A stretch of DNA of 64,000 nt from Pseudo-nitzschia pungens (Eukaryota > Bacillariophyta > Bacillariophyceae > Bacillariales > Bacillariaceae). The translations under genes and the position numbers were made by a program. Each line of letters opens with the position of its first letter. Position 1 is the first letter of the stretch. The notes beneath the pieces are model-generated. The model ran no database searches. It saw only the letters and a list, made by a program, of their open reading frames with translations, and was not told where the DNA came from. Of this stretch, positions 21,639 through 32,732 are shown piece after piece. Location: contig CM074759.1 in assembly GCA_037355855.1 (NCBI GenBank), positions 434,001 through 498,000 on the forward strand, in the 5' to 3' direction.

Positions 21639-22326
21639 AGCCAAGACCTTCTTCTCCTCTCTTGATCTAAACTCTAAATGTCTCTGGTGGTGTCTCTTCC
21701 ACCCAAATCGAAAAGGTCTTGAGCTTCCTTTGATATCATCAACAACAAATCTGCTGCAGTATTGAGAGTGGCACATCTTTTCAGGCAAAGAGCTTCTCAC
21801 CACAACAACAAGTCCCCTGAACAATATCCAGTTTGAATTCTCAAATCAGCGGCCAAGCGAGGACCAAGAACCTGTCCAACACTCTCCTCCCCACCAAGAA
21901 CTAAAGACGAGGAAAAGTTCTGGAACCTTTGTATACCATCAATGACAAACACAAAAACAGCAGATCCAAGTTGCAGATTGATTTCTTCATTGCAACAACC
22001 CAAGAAACAGAATTGTGAGAGACAGAAGAGTAGCGCTTTGAAACTTTATTTTTACGAAGAGCGGGGAAACAAAACTAGACGGAAAACAGTGCCCCCAATC
22101 TGAACAGCAAATTCCGGTCGTACCATTGAATGTATTTTTTTTTGTTTTTATGAGGGTCAAGGGATTCAATCAATGCCGTATATTTTTTGGTGTTATATTT
22201 TTTTCAATGAATGATAAATTGTTGGTTGTACCATGAGCAACGTTCTGAAAAGAATTTTCTCGGATATTTAGATTGAATCTCTTTGCTCTACATCAACATC
22301 TAGACTATGCCTATGTGGGCTTTTAT

Positions 22327-22728
22327 TCATATTACTATCATCAGCCTGATTATTCGGATAAAAGTATACGACAAAAATAAGGAAATCAATCCTAATACTA
22401 TTGCGGCATACTTCTCAAAAACAGTTCGACATGGAGTGGCGTTACCATTGTACCATTCAACTTTATCAATCGTGGACAAACATTTCCTGTGCGCTTCAAT
22501 CCAAAGCGAATGCTTCCAAAACAAAACGAAGCGATCACTATCCGAAATTGGAAACAAGTCGTTCTCTCCTCCCCTTGATTGATACAAGGAAACAAAAGCA
22601 ATCACCGTGGTTGCCAAGGTGAAGATATCAAGGAAGGAAAGAAAGAAATTTCCCATCAAAACGAGCAACCTCTTGCATGTTTGACACATGAAGTGTTGCC
22701 CATCCGCGATCAACTTTCGCTTGCGCAT
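22327..22728 (-). CDS. Small hypothetical membrane protein
   Basis: This 133-aa frame starts at the first ATG (the longer frame begins with GTG). It has a basic, Cys-containing N-terminus (FMCQTCKRLL), a hydrophobic helix (GNFFLSFLDIFTLATTVIAFVSLY), a loop with VEWYNGNATPC and a C-terminal hydrophobic helix (IVLGLISLFLSYTFIRIIRL). The two helices and even composition make it plausible, but no family is recognised. Its start is about 100 bp from the divergent 4-TM gene at 22831. Confidence 0.45.
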   Translation of the reverse strand: MRKRKLIADGQHFMCQTCKRLLVLMGNFFLSFLDIFTLATTVIAFVSLYQSRGGENDLFPISDSDRFVLFWKHSLWIEAHRKCLSTIDKVEWYNGNATPCRTVFEKYAAIVLGLISLFLSYTFIRIIRLMIVI

Positions 22729-22830
22729 CGCATCGATGACCCGACACCAAGACACCCATCCCCAGCGTTACAGTTTTTTTTTCGTTGATTCCTACACCAC
22801 CACATTTCTTCCGCCTTTAGTTCTTTCGTC

Positions 22831-23649
22831 ATGTGCTGCCAACACAGCGACGTGTTCTACGTCGCCGTCACCAACACAACGCTCCTCTGTTTGCTGACGA
22901 TCCTGTCCATCGCCGTTGCCTGTTACGACATCTTGGTGCAACACGTCATCTGGAGTACCCTGGGAATCTACCTCCCAGCTTTTTTCCTGTTTGGCTTTGG
23001 ACTCCTGTCGTGGGCCCGTATTCTGCGAGAGCAGCGCAAGAGCAGCGAAACCGCAATGGCGACGTCGACCCCCGATGACATCATCATCAACAATAACAAT
23101 AACAATAACATCATCAACAACAACAACAACAACAACAGCAATAATTCAAACACTTCCAACAACAACACAAACGATCTCTCCAAGTGCGCGGTGAAGCAAG
23201 TCTGGATCTTTGGCAACGCCATGGGGCTGGTCACCCTCGGAACGGCTTGCTACGGATTGTATTCGATGACATTTGGGATTTTAATGTGGTCCTGGGCCAT
23301 GTTGATGTTTGCCGGCGTGGCGGGTTGGCTCATGTACAGCGCCTGTGCATTATCGCCGAAGGAGGAGGACTCGGAGGCCGCCTCTGCCGAGAACCACCGA
23401 TCTTCCCAGCAGCAGCAACGCGTGGCTATTGCGGTGGCGGTGGACGAAGACGTGGAGGAAGGGGGGAGCAGAAACCATCAGCAGTCTCCGACCCAGGCCG
23501 ACGCCAATGAGGACCAACAATATCCGGCTTTGACCATCGCCGCCGAGAACAATGAGCACTACCACTCATCGTCGCAGCACAGTCGACGATCCTCCCGGCA
23601 CCGACGCATGCTCCATATGGTTGTGGAGGACGATGCGGAGATCCTGTGA
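22831..23649 (+). CDS. Four-helix membrane protein with poly-Asn loop, unknown
   Basis: This 272-aa protein starts at an ATG. It has two hydrophobic helices near the N-terminus (about 16-38 and 43-65), a poly-Asn loop encoded by AAC/AAT microsatellites (nt about 23088-23165), two more helices (about 128-150 and 153-175), and a long acidic, Gln- and His-containing cytosol-like tail. There is no recognised family. The tandem two-helix pairs suggest a small tetraspanning membrane protein. The tail and the poly-Asn loop are probably disordered. It is divergent from 22327-22728. Confidence 0.65.
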   Translation: MCCQHSDVFYVAVTNTTLLCLLTILSIAVACYDILVQHVIWSTLGIYLPAFFLFGFGLLSWARILREQRKSSETAMATSTPDDIIINNNNNNNIINNNNNNNSNNSNTSNNNTNDLSKCAVKQVWIFGNAMGLVTLGTACYGLYSMTFGILMWSWAMLMFAGVAGWLMYSACALSPKEEDSEAASAENHRSSQQQQRVAIAVAVDEDVEEGGSRNHQQSPTQADANEDQQYPALTIAAENNEHYHSSSQHSRRSSRHRRMLHMVVEDDAEIL

Positions 23650-24217
23650 CCAAATCGGAAGGGTCAGTTCACGGCACCACGACAGCCTGTGCCGGTAGAG
23701 TGATGGACTCTTTCTCCCAATTTCATAGCGGTTTCTCGCGATGCAATCCGATCGAAACCAACCACAACTGCATACTATGTTACGATTCATACCATTCAAC
23801 CAAGCGCATACACAACCACACGCATGTACGAGTACTGTTGTACGCTATTATTTCATTTCACTATGTTGTATTATGAATTTTATGTCCAAGAATTTGTACA
23901 TTAACGATAAATTATGATATTTGTTATAATTATTACCCGCACAGAAAATTCTGTCTGCCCACACATAAGAAACTTTTACAATACTGTTGTTGTTGTCCCA
24001 AACAACTCTAAAATGACATAGGTAGACTCGTCGATGCCAAATAGCCTTGTCGCCCGTGAGACATCTGCGCACGAACGCAGGGTGCGAGAGTGGATTGGAT
24101 CTTGGATAATTGGATCAAACGATTCGAGATGGCTCGGGTCGGTTCGTTCCCATCCTAGGCATTCGTAGCTCTTGGTTCGTTGCTGCTCGTTCCGGCGATC
24201 CGGTAATCCACTCCTTC
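23650..24217. other. Intergenic, convergent 3' flanks
   Basis: It lies between the 4-TM gene (plus) and the 809-aa gene (minus). It is AT-rich with no coding evidence. Confidence 0.5.
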
Positions 24218-26647
24218 TTAACGCTTCGAAGCCACCATGTGTTTCAGCATGTACCGCATCGGGATGGTCCCGTCCGGGTGTTCCCGCGCAATGTGCATTC
24301 CCAGCACGAGTGCCAGAGCCTCGGTGCGTTCGGGATCTTCCGGCGCCGACGGCTCCTCTTCCTCCGTGTCGTCCACCGTGCCCCTATCTCCCCTGGCCAG
24401 CTCGGCCGGATCGAGCCCCAAAAATTCCTCGTGGACGTGGTACTGTCGCAAGAGCCGGTGGAGCCTCACCAGGGCCTTTTTCCGGACCGGGTCCTCGATC
24501 GGAATCGGCCCAAAGACGATCGATGCTGGCTTGACGTCGGTGCAGCCGGCGTCTTCCAGCAGAGCGCACGTTCTTTCCACAAGGGTCTCTTCCCAGCCGG
24601 GGGCCGCCGGCCGCGATTCCGAGTACCAGATCTCTTCGGAGGTTCGCTTGACGTCGAAGAATCCGCCCCGCCGGAGAACATCGATGAGTCGCTGGGGGAC
24701 GGCGACCGGGACCTTTCCCGGCAGGCGGTCCTTCACCCACTCCAGCTCGTGGGCCAGGCAGGGGTATCCTTCAGGGCCGTACTCGTTCTGGAACTTGGTG
24801 GCCAGTGCCTTGGCGGAGATCCCGACGGGATCGCACCGGGACGAGGCCATGACCTGGGATTCCAGGGAGCACAAATCGGTGTTGACTCGAGGTTCTTCCT
24901 CCTCCTCGTCGTCGCTGTCCTCGTCGCTGTCGTCATCGCTGTCCTCGTCGTCGTCGTCCCGTTCCACAAAGGGATCCCTCCCGGTGATGAGCCTCGACAG
25001 GAGCCGGCCGCCAATGTTTTTGGAGACCAACCGTGCGTCCGTCAGTATTTCCGTCCACAGGGTTGCGTAGGCAATCATGAGCTTGTCGTAGTCGACGATC
25101 CGTCCGTGGAAGTACGGGACGGAATGCAGGTCCATACCAAAGAGAGCCGTCGAGTTCATGGCCCCGCCGATCCGGGGGTCCTTGCCCCAGGTGGTCACAA
25201 AACGGCCGTGGATGTAGATCTTACCGGCCTCGGACGGATTCAGAAGGAGCCGGTGTCCCGATGGCGTGCTGGTGACAATTGCGTCCTTGCTTGCGGAAGG
25301 CGTCCGGAGGCCCAGAAAGGCGGTTTGGATCTGGAAGGGATAATAGTTGGGGGCAGGCAGATCCGTAGCGTCTAGGAGGTGGATTTTCCGGAGGTCTCCC
25401 TCAAGAGACAACTGCATCCGGGTCAGGGTGAATTGGGGGTTGCTATTGCTGCCGCCGTTGCTGGATTTCTTTTCCTCGTCGTTCTCATTTTCGGTCTCGT
25501 CCATGGTGGCATCTCCGTCCGGGGAGGGATGCTTTGCCGAGGCTTTTGCTTCCGCCGACGAATCCGAGGAGACACTCCCGATCGGTTCGTGGTCGCTGAC
25601 AGTCACGCAGAGCGTCTTGACAAAGGGATCGTGCGGAATAGGAGCTGCCACCGCCGTCGCCCCCCTCGAAAAGCCCCTGCGGCGACGGCTCTCCGAGAGC
25701 ACCGTCGCCGTCCCGCCGAGCGCCGTGCTCCGCGAGGGCAGGTCCGGAACGGTCCCGTCGCTGAGGGTGGCGTCCATCAGGTCCAGTCGGTACTTTTTGC
25801 CGCGGACTCCCAGCACCTCGAGGATGTACTTGGCGTTGTCGTCGTACAGTCCAGCGAGGGCCCCGTACTTAACGTCGTCGTCCACCAGGCTCCCGCCAAA
25901 GGACAGCATGCTGAGTTCCTCGGCCTTCTTAGCAGCCGTGTTTCCCGTGGCCGGAAGAGATCGGTACTCGGTGGTGGCCCGACACAGAATCACGTGCTTG
26001 GGTGGAGGAGGTGGAGCATTGTCATCGTCGTCCTCTTCATTTTTTGTAGCGGTAGGGTCCTCGCTGCTAATCTCGGCCGCGGATCTTTTTTTGGAGGCCT
26101 TTTTGGCTTTTTTCGCTTGCTTTTTCGCCGCGGCGGCTACCCCTTCGTCGTAGTCTTGGTAACTGGCAATCTCGAGTTCTTCCTGGGATAGTTCTCCCGT
26201 GGCGGCGTACAAAAGGGTTATCTTGGCCAGGGCTCTAGGTTCGTCCGTCCACCTTTCGCTGCTTCCAGACGACGACTCGCCCGCTTGCTGCTGTTGTTTT
26301 GTCACCGAAGAGGCCGCTCTCTCGTTGAGATAAATCACCGCATTTCGCTCGTAGCAATGCTTGAATCCGTGCCGGGCTTGGAGCTGGGGCGGAATCGGGA
26401 AATCGGAGGCTTGGGCCTTCCAGGCACCGGGCGTCGTACAGAGATCCGCAGGAGAATAATTCTGACCAAAGGCGGCCCGAGCATAGGACAGAGAGGACCA
26501 GAGCGTGTGGTGGACGATCGTCTTGAGACCGTCCAATACACCGTCTTCCAGCGGAATGACCGTGTGGGCCATCGAGCTCAGGGAAAGCGGGACGGCTTCG
26601 GTGAACCGAGCGGTGGCGTTGGTGGTGGAAACGTCACCGAGAGCCAT
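24218..26647 (-). CDS. Unknown 809-aa protein, acidic and basic low-complexity inserts
   Basis: I do not recognise this single-exon protein. Structured blocks are residues about 1-110 (LEDGVLDGLKTIVHHTLWSS), 225-300 (VKYGALAGLYDDNAKYILEVLG), 420-600 (GKIYIHGRFVTTWGKD, ALFGMDLHSVPYFHGRIVDY, AYATLWTEILTDARLVSKNI) and 630-809. Between them are a Lys-rich nuclear-type signal (KKQAKKAKKASKKR), an acidic run, a Ser/Gly region and a second acidic run (about 560-585). The IYIHGRFV then FGMDL then GRIVDY order faintly recalls the C-terminal part of some GHKL-ATPase-like eukaryotic proteins, but I cannot find the ATP-binding N and G boxes, so no function is assigned. The coding region is clearly richer in GC than its flanks. 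Confidence 0.75.
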   Translation of the reverse strand: MALGDVSTTNATARFTEAVPLSLSSMAHTVIPLEDGVLDGLKTIVHHTLWSSLSYARAAFGQNYSPADLCTTPGAWKAQASDFPIPPQLQARHGFKHCYERNAVIYLNERAASSVTKQQQQAGESSSGSSERWTDEPRALAKITLLYAATGELSQEELEIASYQDYDEGVAAAAKKQAKKAKKASKKRSAAEISSEDPTATKNEEDDDDNAPPPPPKHVILCRATTEYRSLPATGNTAAKKAEELSMLSFGGSLVDDDVKYGALAGLYDDNAKYILEVLGVRGKKYRLDLMDATLSDGTVPDLPSRSTALGGTATVLSESRRRRGFSRGATAVAAPIPHDPFVKTLCVTVSDHEPIGSVSSDSSAEAKASAKHPSPDGDATMDETENENDEEKKSSNGGSNSNPQFTLTRMQLSLEGDLRKIHLLDATDLPAPNYYPFQIQTAFLGLRTPSASKDAIVTSTPSGHRLLLNPSEAGKIYIHGRFVTTWGKDPRIGGAMNSTALFGMDLHSVPYFHGRIVDYDKLMIAYATLWTEILTDARLVSKNIGGRLLSRLITGRDPFVERDDDDEDSDDDSDEDSDDEEEEEPRVNTDLCSLESQVMASSRCDPVGISAKALATKFQNEYGPEGYPCLAHELEWVKDRLPGKVPVAVPQRLIDVLRRGGFFDVKRTSEEIWYSESRPAAPGWEETLVERTCALLEDAGCTDVKPASIVFGPIPIEDPVRKKALVRLHRLLRQYHVHEEFLGLDPAELARGDRGTVDDTEEEEPSAPEDPERTEALALVLGMHIAREHPDGTIPMRYMLKHMVASKR

Positions 26648-29600
26648 TGTTGCGGTGCTGTGGTTGTGGCTGTGGCTGCGATTGTTACTTTGATTGATAG
26701 GAGAAGTAAAAATCCCTGGAGACTTGTGAAGTTTGCGGTATCTTTCCTTTTCGTGCCCTGGTGGTTGTTTCGTGTTTTTTTGCCTTGGTATGTATCTATT
26801 ATGTATCTCAATACAGTATCGTATCGTATCGCCTGTCGAGACAGGAATCGAAGTGCAGTGGCCAACAAACTAACCCAGAATCTGAATCGGTACGGTATGT
26901 AGCGCGCCCTGTCGTCTCGTGGAAGTGTAGACAATATACTGCAACTTGAAGACAACAATAAATACTTACAGGACACGGTTAACAGCAACAACCCCGGAAT
27001 TGAAGGCACTAACGATGATCTCGCAAACTGGTTGTAACGCGTCCTTCTTGTACCTGTACCACACTACCGCACTTCTTGATTATCGTTCTCAGCCTGGTTG
27101 CGGTTGCGGAGTCGAGTCTGTTCTCTGTACCCGAAGCCAACCTGGCCAAGGTACGAGGTACATGATTGTTTTTATCATAATGACGTCGAAGACCCGTATT
27201 ATTTTTCGTAGTAGACTCTTCGTAAAAATATCTTCCTTAAGAGTTAGTCCTGTCTAGAATATCTTTTCTCTTCTATATCTTGCAAAAAACAGTTTTATCC
27301 CAAATATAAAGTCAAGCTTATACATAATGCGCCGAAAAAATAGTGCTCTATCGGGAAAAAAATCTCAAGGTCACGTTTGTAAGGTGGTCGTATTCTATCA
27401 GACTAGTAACCTTAGTACAGTCAACTCATATTCAGACAGGTGAAAATTGGAAACAATTATTTAGACTAACGCACTGAAAACTGATTGTGGTCATAGGCAT
27501 TATGTGCGAGATGACTTGGAATAGCACCAAAAAGGTCTTTTGAATTTCATTTGGTTGGAGCTACGATAATTTTTTAACTACTGTACGAACCTGTACCGGC
27601 AGGATACTTTCATACTAATTGTAGAATGCGACTAATTCGCTTGTCTGAAAAAAAAAATAAAAATATCGATAGAATGCCAGTTGGTAATGTTACGATAATT
27701 AGGGACAAGGCTGAAGGAAGGATGGGCTCGCATCGTAACTTCAGCAACAATGATTACGAGTAGGTAGATGCATACAAAAGGTGAAGTTCCACTCGTACAC
27801 TGCGTCTTCATCCGGGATCACCTCCCTCGGAACGCTTTGCCAGTTTGGCGATACCCAAAACATCATGCCGTGCAAGCTGCTGTTGGTATGGTGATGGGTA
27901 ACGGCGGTACCATACGTACTGTATTGGTCAAGTCCGGTCGCTCTACTGGAACGTACGGCATGGGACGAATACTGTGTTAGGAAGCAGTATACAAGTACGT
28001 ACGTACGTAGTCGTCACAGAAAGCACATTGGTAGTAAGACCTTACTTCTACAAAGTAACCTTACTGTAATACAGTAATTATTAGTACGAAGTAACCTTAG
28101 AAAACCTTACCTGGTAAGGCTACTACTACGAGTGCATATTATTATTCTCACTCTATCCACCTCCACTCACCATCCATGGCAGCAGACTTGACTCGTGGCA
28201 ACCACGAGAATTCATAGCGATTGCTAACGGCTCTCTTTCTTCGTTAGTGGTAAGGTTACTTGTACCGGTACGCACTCGTGATCTGACTTTAAAGCTCGTA
28301 AAATAATACGAAGTAAGGCTGTAAGTCTTAGTTATGATTCCTTTTTACGCAGTTGTCACCGTAACTTACTCCGATGATTCCACAGGTTTCTTTAGCTGAC
28401 GTGATTCCCGCGGATTGCTCCGTTTTCCGAATTTAGTTCTGGGCCTTTCGTGTGTTTCGTTCTGAACGTTTTGATGAGAATACTGTAACTTACCGTATTG
28501 TAAGTTTAAGGTTACCGCATAGTATAGTAACCTTACCGTTCAAATAGCACATAGTGAAATTCTCATGATAAAAAATATCATCAAAATTGTAAATGATACG
28601 AAGTAATAATGAAAAAGCGGTATTTTTTACTTCATTGGGTTCAGAATACCCATACGAGTTACGTACCGTAGCACAGTATTTTTTTGTTATTATTGAAATT
28701 ACTTTTGTTCTACCGGTACTGCTGCCGCAGATACGTGCAGAAAAAAAGCCTTCACAGTATTAAATACCCGACAACTATTGTCTCGTGTGAGAAAGAGTCC
28801 AAGATCTCGTCGGAGTATATCTTGCATTATTTGTTACTCAAAACTTTATTCGACATCGGAACTGTTGTACAATTGCTCGCTTGTGCATTTGATATTTGTA
28901 GACTCAATAAACTTCACGAAAGACTTGAAACAAAACTCAGTTGCATCTAGAGAGTTCTTGGCCTTAGGGTTATCAAATAATAATGAGAGATTGAATAATT
29001 TTAACTGTTGTGACATTAAGTCAGTAAAACTGCAAAGCGCTATTATTGAATAAAGTGCCATATATAGGACAAGATACGAAACATAATTGGTCTTGGCAAT
29101 AAGCTTTCTATATCATGAATATGTACTGGAACATGAAAAGGAGACCCAAAATTCATTATTTGACACTCCAGGAGATTCTTCTCAGTTCTAAAAATCTTTA
29201 GAAAGTGACGTATATAGACCTTTCACACTTCGTTTCATTGAAGGGGTTAAAGAAGACAAAGTATTCCAAGCGCAGCGTATGTCTGAATGAAAAAAAACTT
29301 GCTTCGATAGATTTTGCACACGGTAATATCATTTTTCAGTTTTTAACGTATAGTGCTCCACAGGTAGCTTAATTCGCCGATCAGTCAAGAATGATTTTCG
29401 TACTGAGACATGTCGCCGACAAAGAATACACTCGAGACTAATATCAACATAGGTGATCATAAGTAAAATTGTTTCGAATTATTTATGTAACAGAAATAGA
29501 TTTTTAAATAGGCTTTAAGCGATCCTGTGATTTTTTAAGATGTCACTGGACAACAGCTCAACCTCAGATGAACCGAAATTCGCATAATTCAAAAAGCACG

Positions 29601-29796
29601 AAAGAGGAGGTTATTGTACTAGCGTAGAACCAACCCTTGCTCTGTATTCGATTCTTTGTAAGGTCCACAACCGTGCACAAACTGCGTGGAGACGTTCTCA
29701 ACTGTTGACAATACACGAAACAGGTTAGGGAGCCTGAAAAGAAAGGTCAGAATATCAACGCAAACCAAAGGAAGGAGTTATTTTGGTCAAACGATC
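26648..29796. other. 3.1-kb gene-free interval
   Basis: No gene is supported. The left end is the promoter of the 809-aa gene and includes a small ATCGT repeat (about 26816-26830). The middle (about 27990-28520) is dense in GTAAGGTTAC/GTAACCTTAC words, an ACGT run (about 27993-28009) and CCGGTACG palindromes. The 3' end may include an unresolved 5' exon of the CRAL-TRIO gene. Confidence 0.55.
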
Positions 29797-32023
29797 ATGA
29801 CGTTGCCAGGTTTCTCTGACAAAAACCTCAATGGAATGGGTTGGAACCAGAGAGGCATGACCGCCGCTGCGGAGAAGAACGCCAGAGCGATGTGGATGTT
29901 TCTCACCAGGAGGTACAATAGGAACAAAAATAAGATGAGGACCATCGGCGACGGTGGCAGTGTGTGTAGTAGCAATTACGACCCACTTGATGATGATGAT
30001 GATCTCAGTAGAATGAGCATGACATCCACAGAAATGAATGCCATCGCCGTCCCACCCGCAAATCAGACTGTAGAAGATTCTCTTTCGCAAGAATTGATGA
30101 AACTTTCAATGAACGACAGACAGGCGGTTGAAGAAGAGATACACGGTGTGCATTGCATGTGCAACTTCAATGAAACTCCTGAATTCTTGAGGCGGAAATT
30201 GCATGAGTTTGACATTGAGCTTAATGCAATCAAGAACTCAGAGCGAAGGCGCCGGAAACGAGCACGAGCTCGCCGGCAGCAGCAACAGAGCAAGAAGAAT
30301 GGAGGTGGGAGCTTCTCTGGCGGTGATGAAGACGTACTGAGAAATGTGATTGGAATCAGAGACTTTTTGAAAATTGTGGATGAAGAAGAGAACACAGAAT
30401 GCACAGTGGAAACGGCGCAATCTCGATCAAGTTTCGGTTCGATTGCCACCGCATTCCCCGAAGGGATGGAAGTCGATGAAAGTGAATTGAAAAAGAGATC
30501 ATGCTGGGTAAATGATCCTGACGTCCGGTTACGGTTCTTACGATGCGAACTTTTTGTAGTTAAAAAGGCCGTAAAACGTTTTGTGACGTTTCTGGACTTT
30601 GCCCAGGAGCTCTATGGAGATTTTATCGCGGACCGACCCATGCGTCTTTCTGATATGAAGACGCGAGAGGAAAAACGAACTATGGCGAACATGCAATTCC
30701 ATGTCTTACCATTTCGAGATCGGTCCGGTCGAAGGGTTTTTGTTTCTGTTGGATCTTGTGGATACGATGTGGAACCAAGAATGCGGATCAAGATTCTCTG
30801 GTATATGATTTGGATCGCCAGTGAAGACATTGAGACTCAGCGAAAGGGACTAGTCATCATTGGCTGGCCTTGTGATGAAATAATTAGCGGCAGCATGAGC
30901 AATAATCCCATGAGCGAGGACGACACAAGGAGCAGTGATGGAAGTGCAATGGGAGGGATGGAGGATAGTGCATGGGAACGGAACCTGAGACCGAATATTG
31001 CCAACATGGAAGGTATCTACCAGGTGAAAGCCGTGGATGGTCTGCCGATACGAATTGCAGCCCTGCACTTTTGTATCCAAAATCGACCGATCTATCGAAT
31101 TTTGAATTCACTGTTTTATTTTACGTTGGATTCGACCTACAAATCGAGGTATAAGGTTCATATAGGTACGTTATTCTGTTCGCACGTACTCGTATGCTGT
31201 CTTTCTCTGAGTACCGTTGGATTTTTAACTACACAGCTCTTCTTTATTTGTATCCGAATCCGAACTATATCCATATCCTAACTTATTTTGTTCGCTTTCT
31301 CTTTGAAAATACAACCAATACATGCGAATAATTTTGTCAGGAGAACCACTCGAAATCCGATACAAGCTTCAAGGATATGGAATACCTGTTGATCTATTGC
31401 CAATAACCCATACGATGACTCTTAAGCGCCAAAGCCATTTGCAGTGGATCAATTTCCGAAAGTACGTCGAGCAAGGAGAAAACGGCACCGCAAAAACTAA
31501 CAGTAAGAACAAAGCATCGTTGACCATAGACCCAAAAGACATAGTCGATTGCCCTAGATCATATGATGTTATCATCGGAAAAGCAAAATACACAAATAAC
31601 CCCGGAAATGTCTTCTACAGAAGCTTGATCGAAGCAACACACGATGAGCATATCTCGTTGTCCAAACGGGACAAGGTTGAGATGACATGGAGAATTGTTA
31701 GGCAAATGGAGGAAATGAATGGTCGCTTTTTAGAGATGAACAAGCACTTGAAGGTGTGGGTGCACATCAAAGATCGCAATGTAATGAGACAAAAGGTGGC
31801 ACAATCATACAAAGAATACAAACGAAATGCTCATGTAGTCCGAACGAAGAGGCAACAAGAGCAACACGAAAAGACTTACTGTGGCGACAAGCGCCAGAGG
31901 ACTGATGAAACTTCAGCCATTCCTGTTGTGCACGAGAGTTCCTGCTTAGAAGGATGCATGAGGCGTTGTAATGAACGCGGATATGATTCTCTCCACCCTT
32001 CCTCTTTATTCACTGGAATGTAG
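29797..32023 (+). CDS. CRAL-TRIO-like protein with C-terminal DUF6824-like domain (2 exons)
   Basis: Exons 29797-31165 and 31341-32023 join to 683 aa. The 175-nt GT-AG intron sits inside a motif typical of the family (SRYKVHIG|EPLEIRYKLQGYGIP). The upstream frame begins with GTG, so the first ATG is used; a missing 5' exon is possible. Residues about 105-210 hold an acidic/EF-like and then a basic coiled region (RRRRKRARARRQQQQ). About 255-470 resembles the lipid-binding CRAL-TRIO fold of diatom proteins, ending in the R-Y-K...YGIP...LP block. About 520-600 (DVIIGKAKYTNNPGNVFYRSLI, with R-F-L and W) matches the DUF6824 pattern of a G-x-G...GN..F block. Such two-domain proteins are numerous in diatoms; a role in lipid transfer or DNA/RNA binding is not established. 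Confidence 0.75.
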
Positions 32024-32705
32024 CATCAATACTAAATGAATCATACATGCTAGACACACATTATATACCGCTGCCTCCCACAAGTTCTGTGTAGGTGACT
32101 CATAGGTGACTCATTTCAGAGGGTGATGTGATGGCATGGCCACCAAAAGTAAAGTGACATTTATACTTTCAACAACCCCAACCCCAACATTACGTTGTAC
32201 TTTGCGGTGAAAAGTGTCGTGATGCCAGGCCCTAGAGAGACGAGGAAATTATCTTGGTGGCATCCGGAGTTTTGCACCACGAGTAAAGGAGGACCATAAG
32301 TTGATTGAGGACAAACAGGAGGACCTCCTCTACTTGTGATGGTCAAGGCAACAAGCGCAAACAGCAAGGCAAAAAAGGGGCAAATTCGAGTTACACAAAG
32401 CATTGACAAGATTGCACCAACCAGGAGCCATTCAACACATGATTTGTTTTTCATTTGACTTTTATGCCTGCTGCTTTATTCCAGACATTCTGTTGGGCGC
32501 AGATCGTCAGAGATTAGTGTTTGGTCATTTCTTGTTTCCTCAGGTGGTGAAGTCTTCCATAAAGAGAATAGCAATATGATGATGTCTGCAAGTCCACATT
32601 GTGAAGTCTTTACCAGTAGTTGTAGATAAAGAAGTGAACAAGAGGGAGTACTAGTACTAACAACAATGTTATTCCAGAAGGCCCCCCAGGGAGTTATGAC
32701 AATGG

Positions 32706-32732
32706 TTAGTAGTAGTACTACTAGTAGTAGTA
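32706..32732. repeat. TAG/CTA trinucleotide array, self-complementary
   Basis: A run of AGT triplets, then ACTACTAGTAGTAGTA, forms a palindrome-like array able to fold. Similar arrays lie at 6332-6358, 33464-33511, 61821-61858, 62072-62155 and 62217-62243. Confidence 0.8.

Larger units (their letters stand above)
18765..22326. other. 3.5-kb gene-poor interval with tandem repeats and a hairpin
   Basis: No gene is firmly supported. A protein-like but TTG-started frame sits at 19186-19467 (plus), and two minus frames lie at 21489-22003. The rest consists of a roughly 65-bp tandem repeat (20177-20445), a degenerate repeat family (20870-21360), CGAACGCAC repeats near 20618-20640, and a long inverted repeat (21536-21638). 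Confidence 0.6.

Noticed and set aside
21489..22003. Two overlapping minus frames (111 and 68 codons)
   Set aside because: They share parts of the hairpin region and need frameshifts to join; no family is recognised. They may be element debris, so they are mentioned only with the hairpin.
24110..26191. Long plus-strand frames (to 421 codons) over the 809-aa gene
   Set aside because: High GC removes stop codons on the opposite strand; the minus frame has a natural start and ordered blocks, the plus ones do not.
29686..29796. Extended start of the CRAL-TRIO gene at 29686
   Set aside because: That codon is GTG; the first ATG is at 29797. A real upstream exon remains possible.
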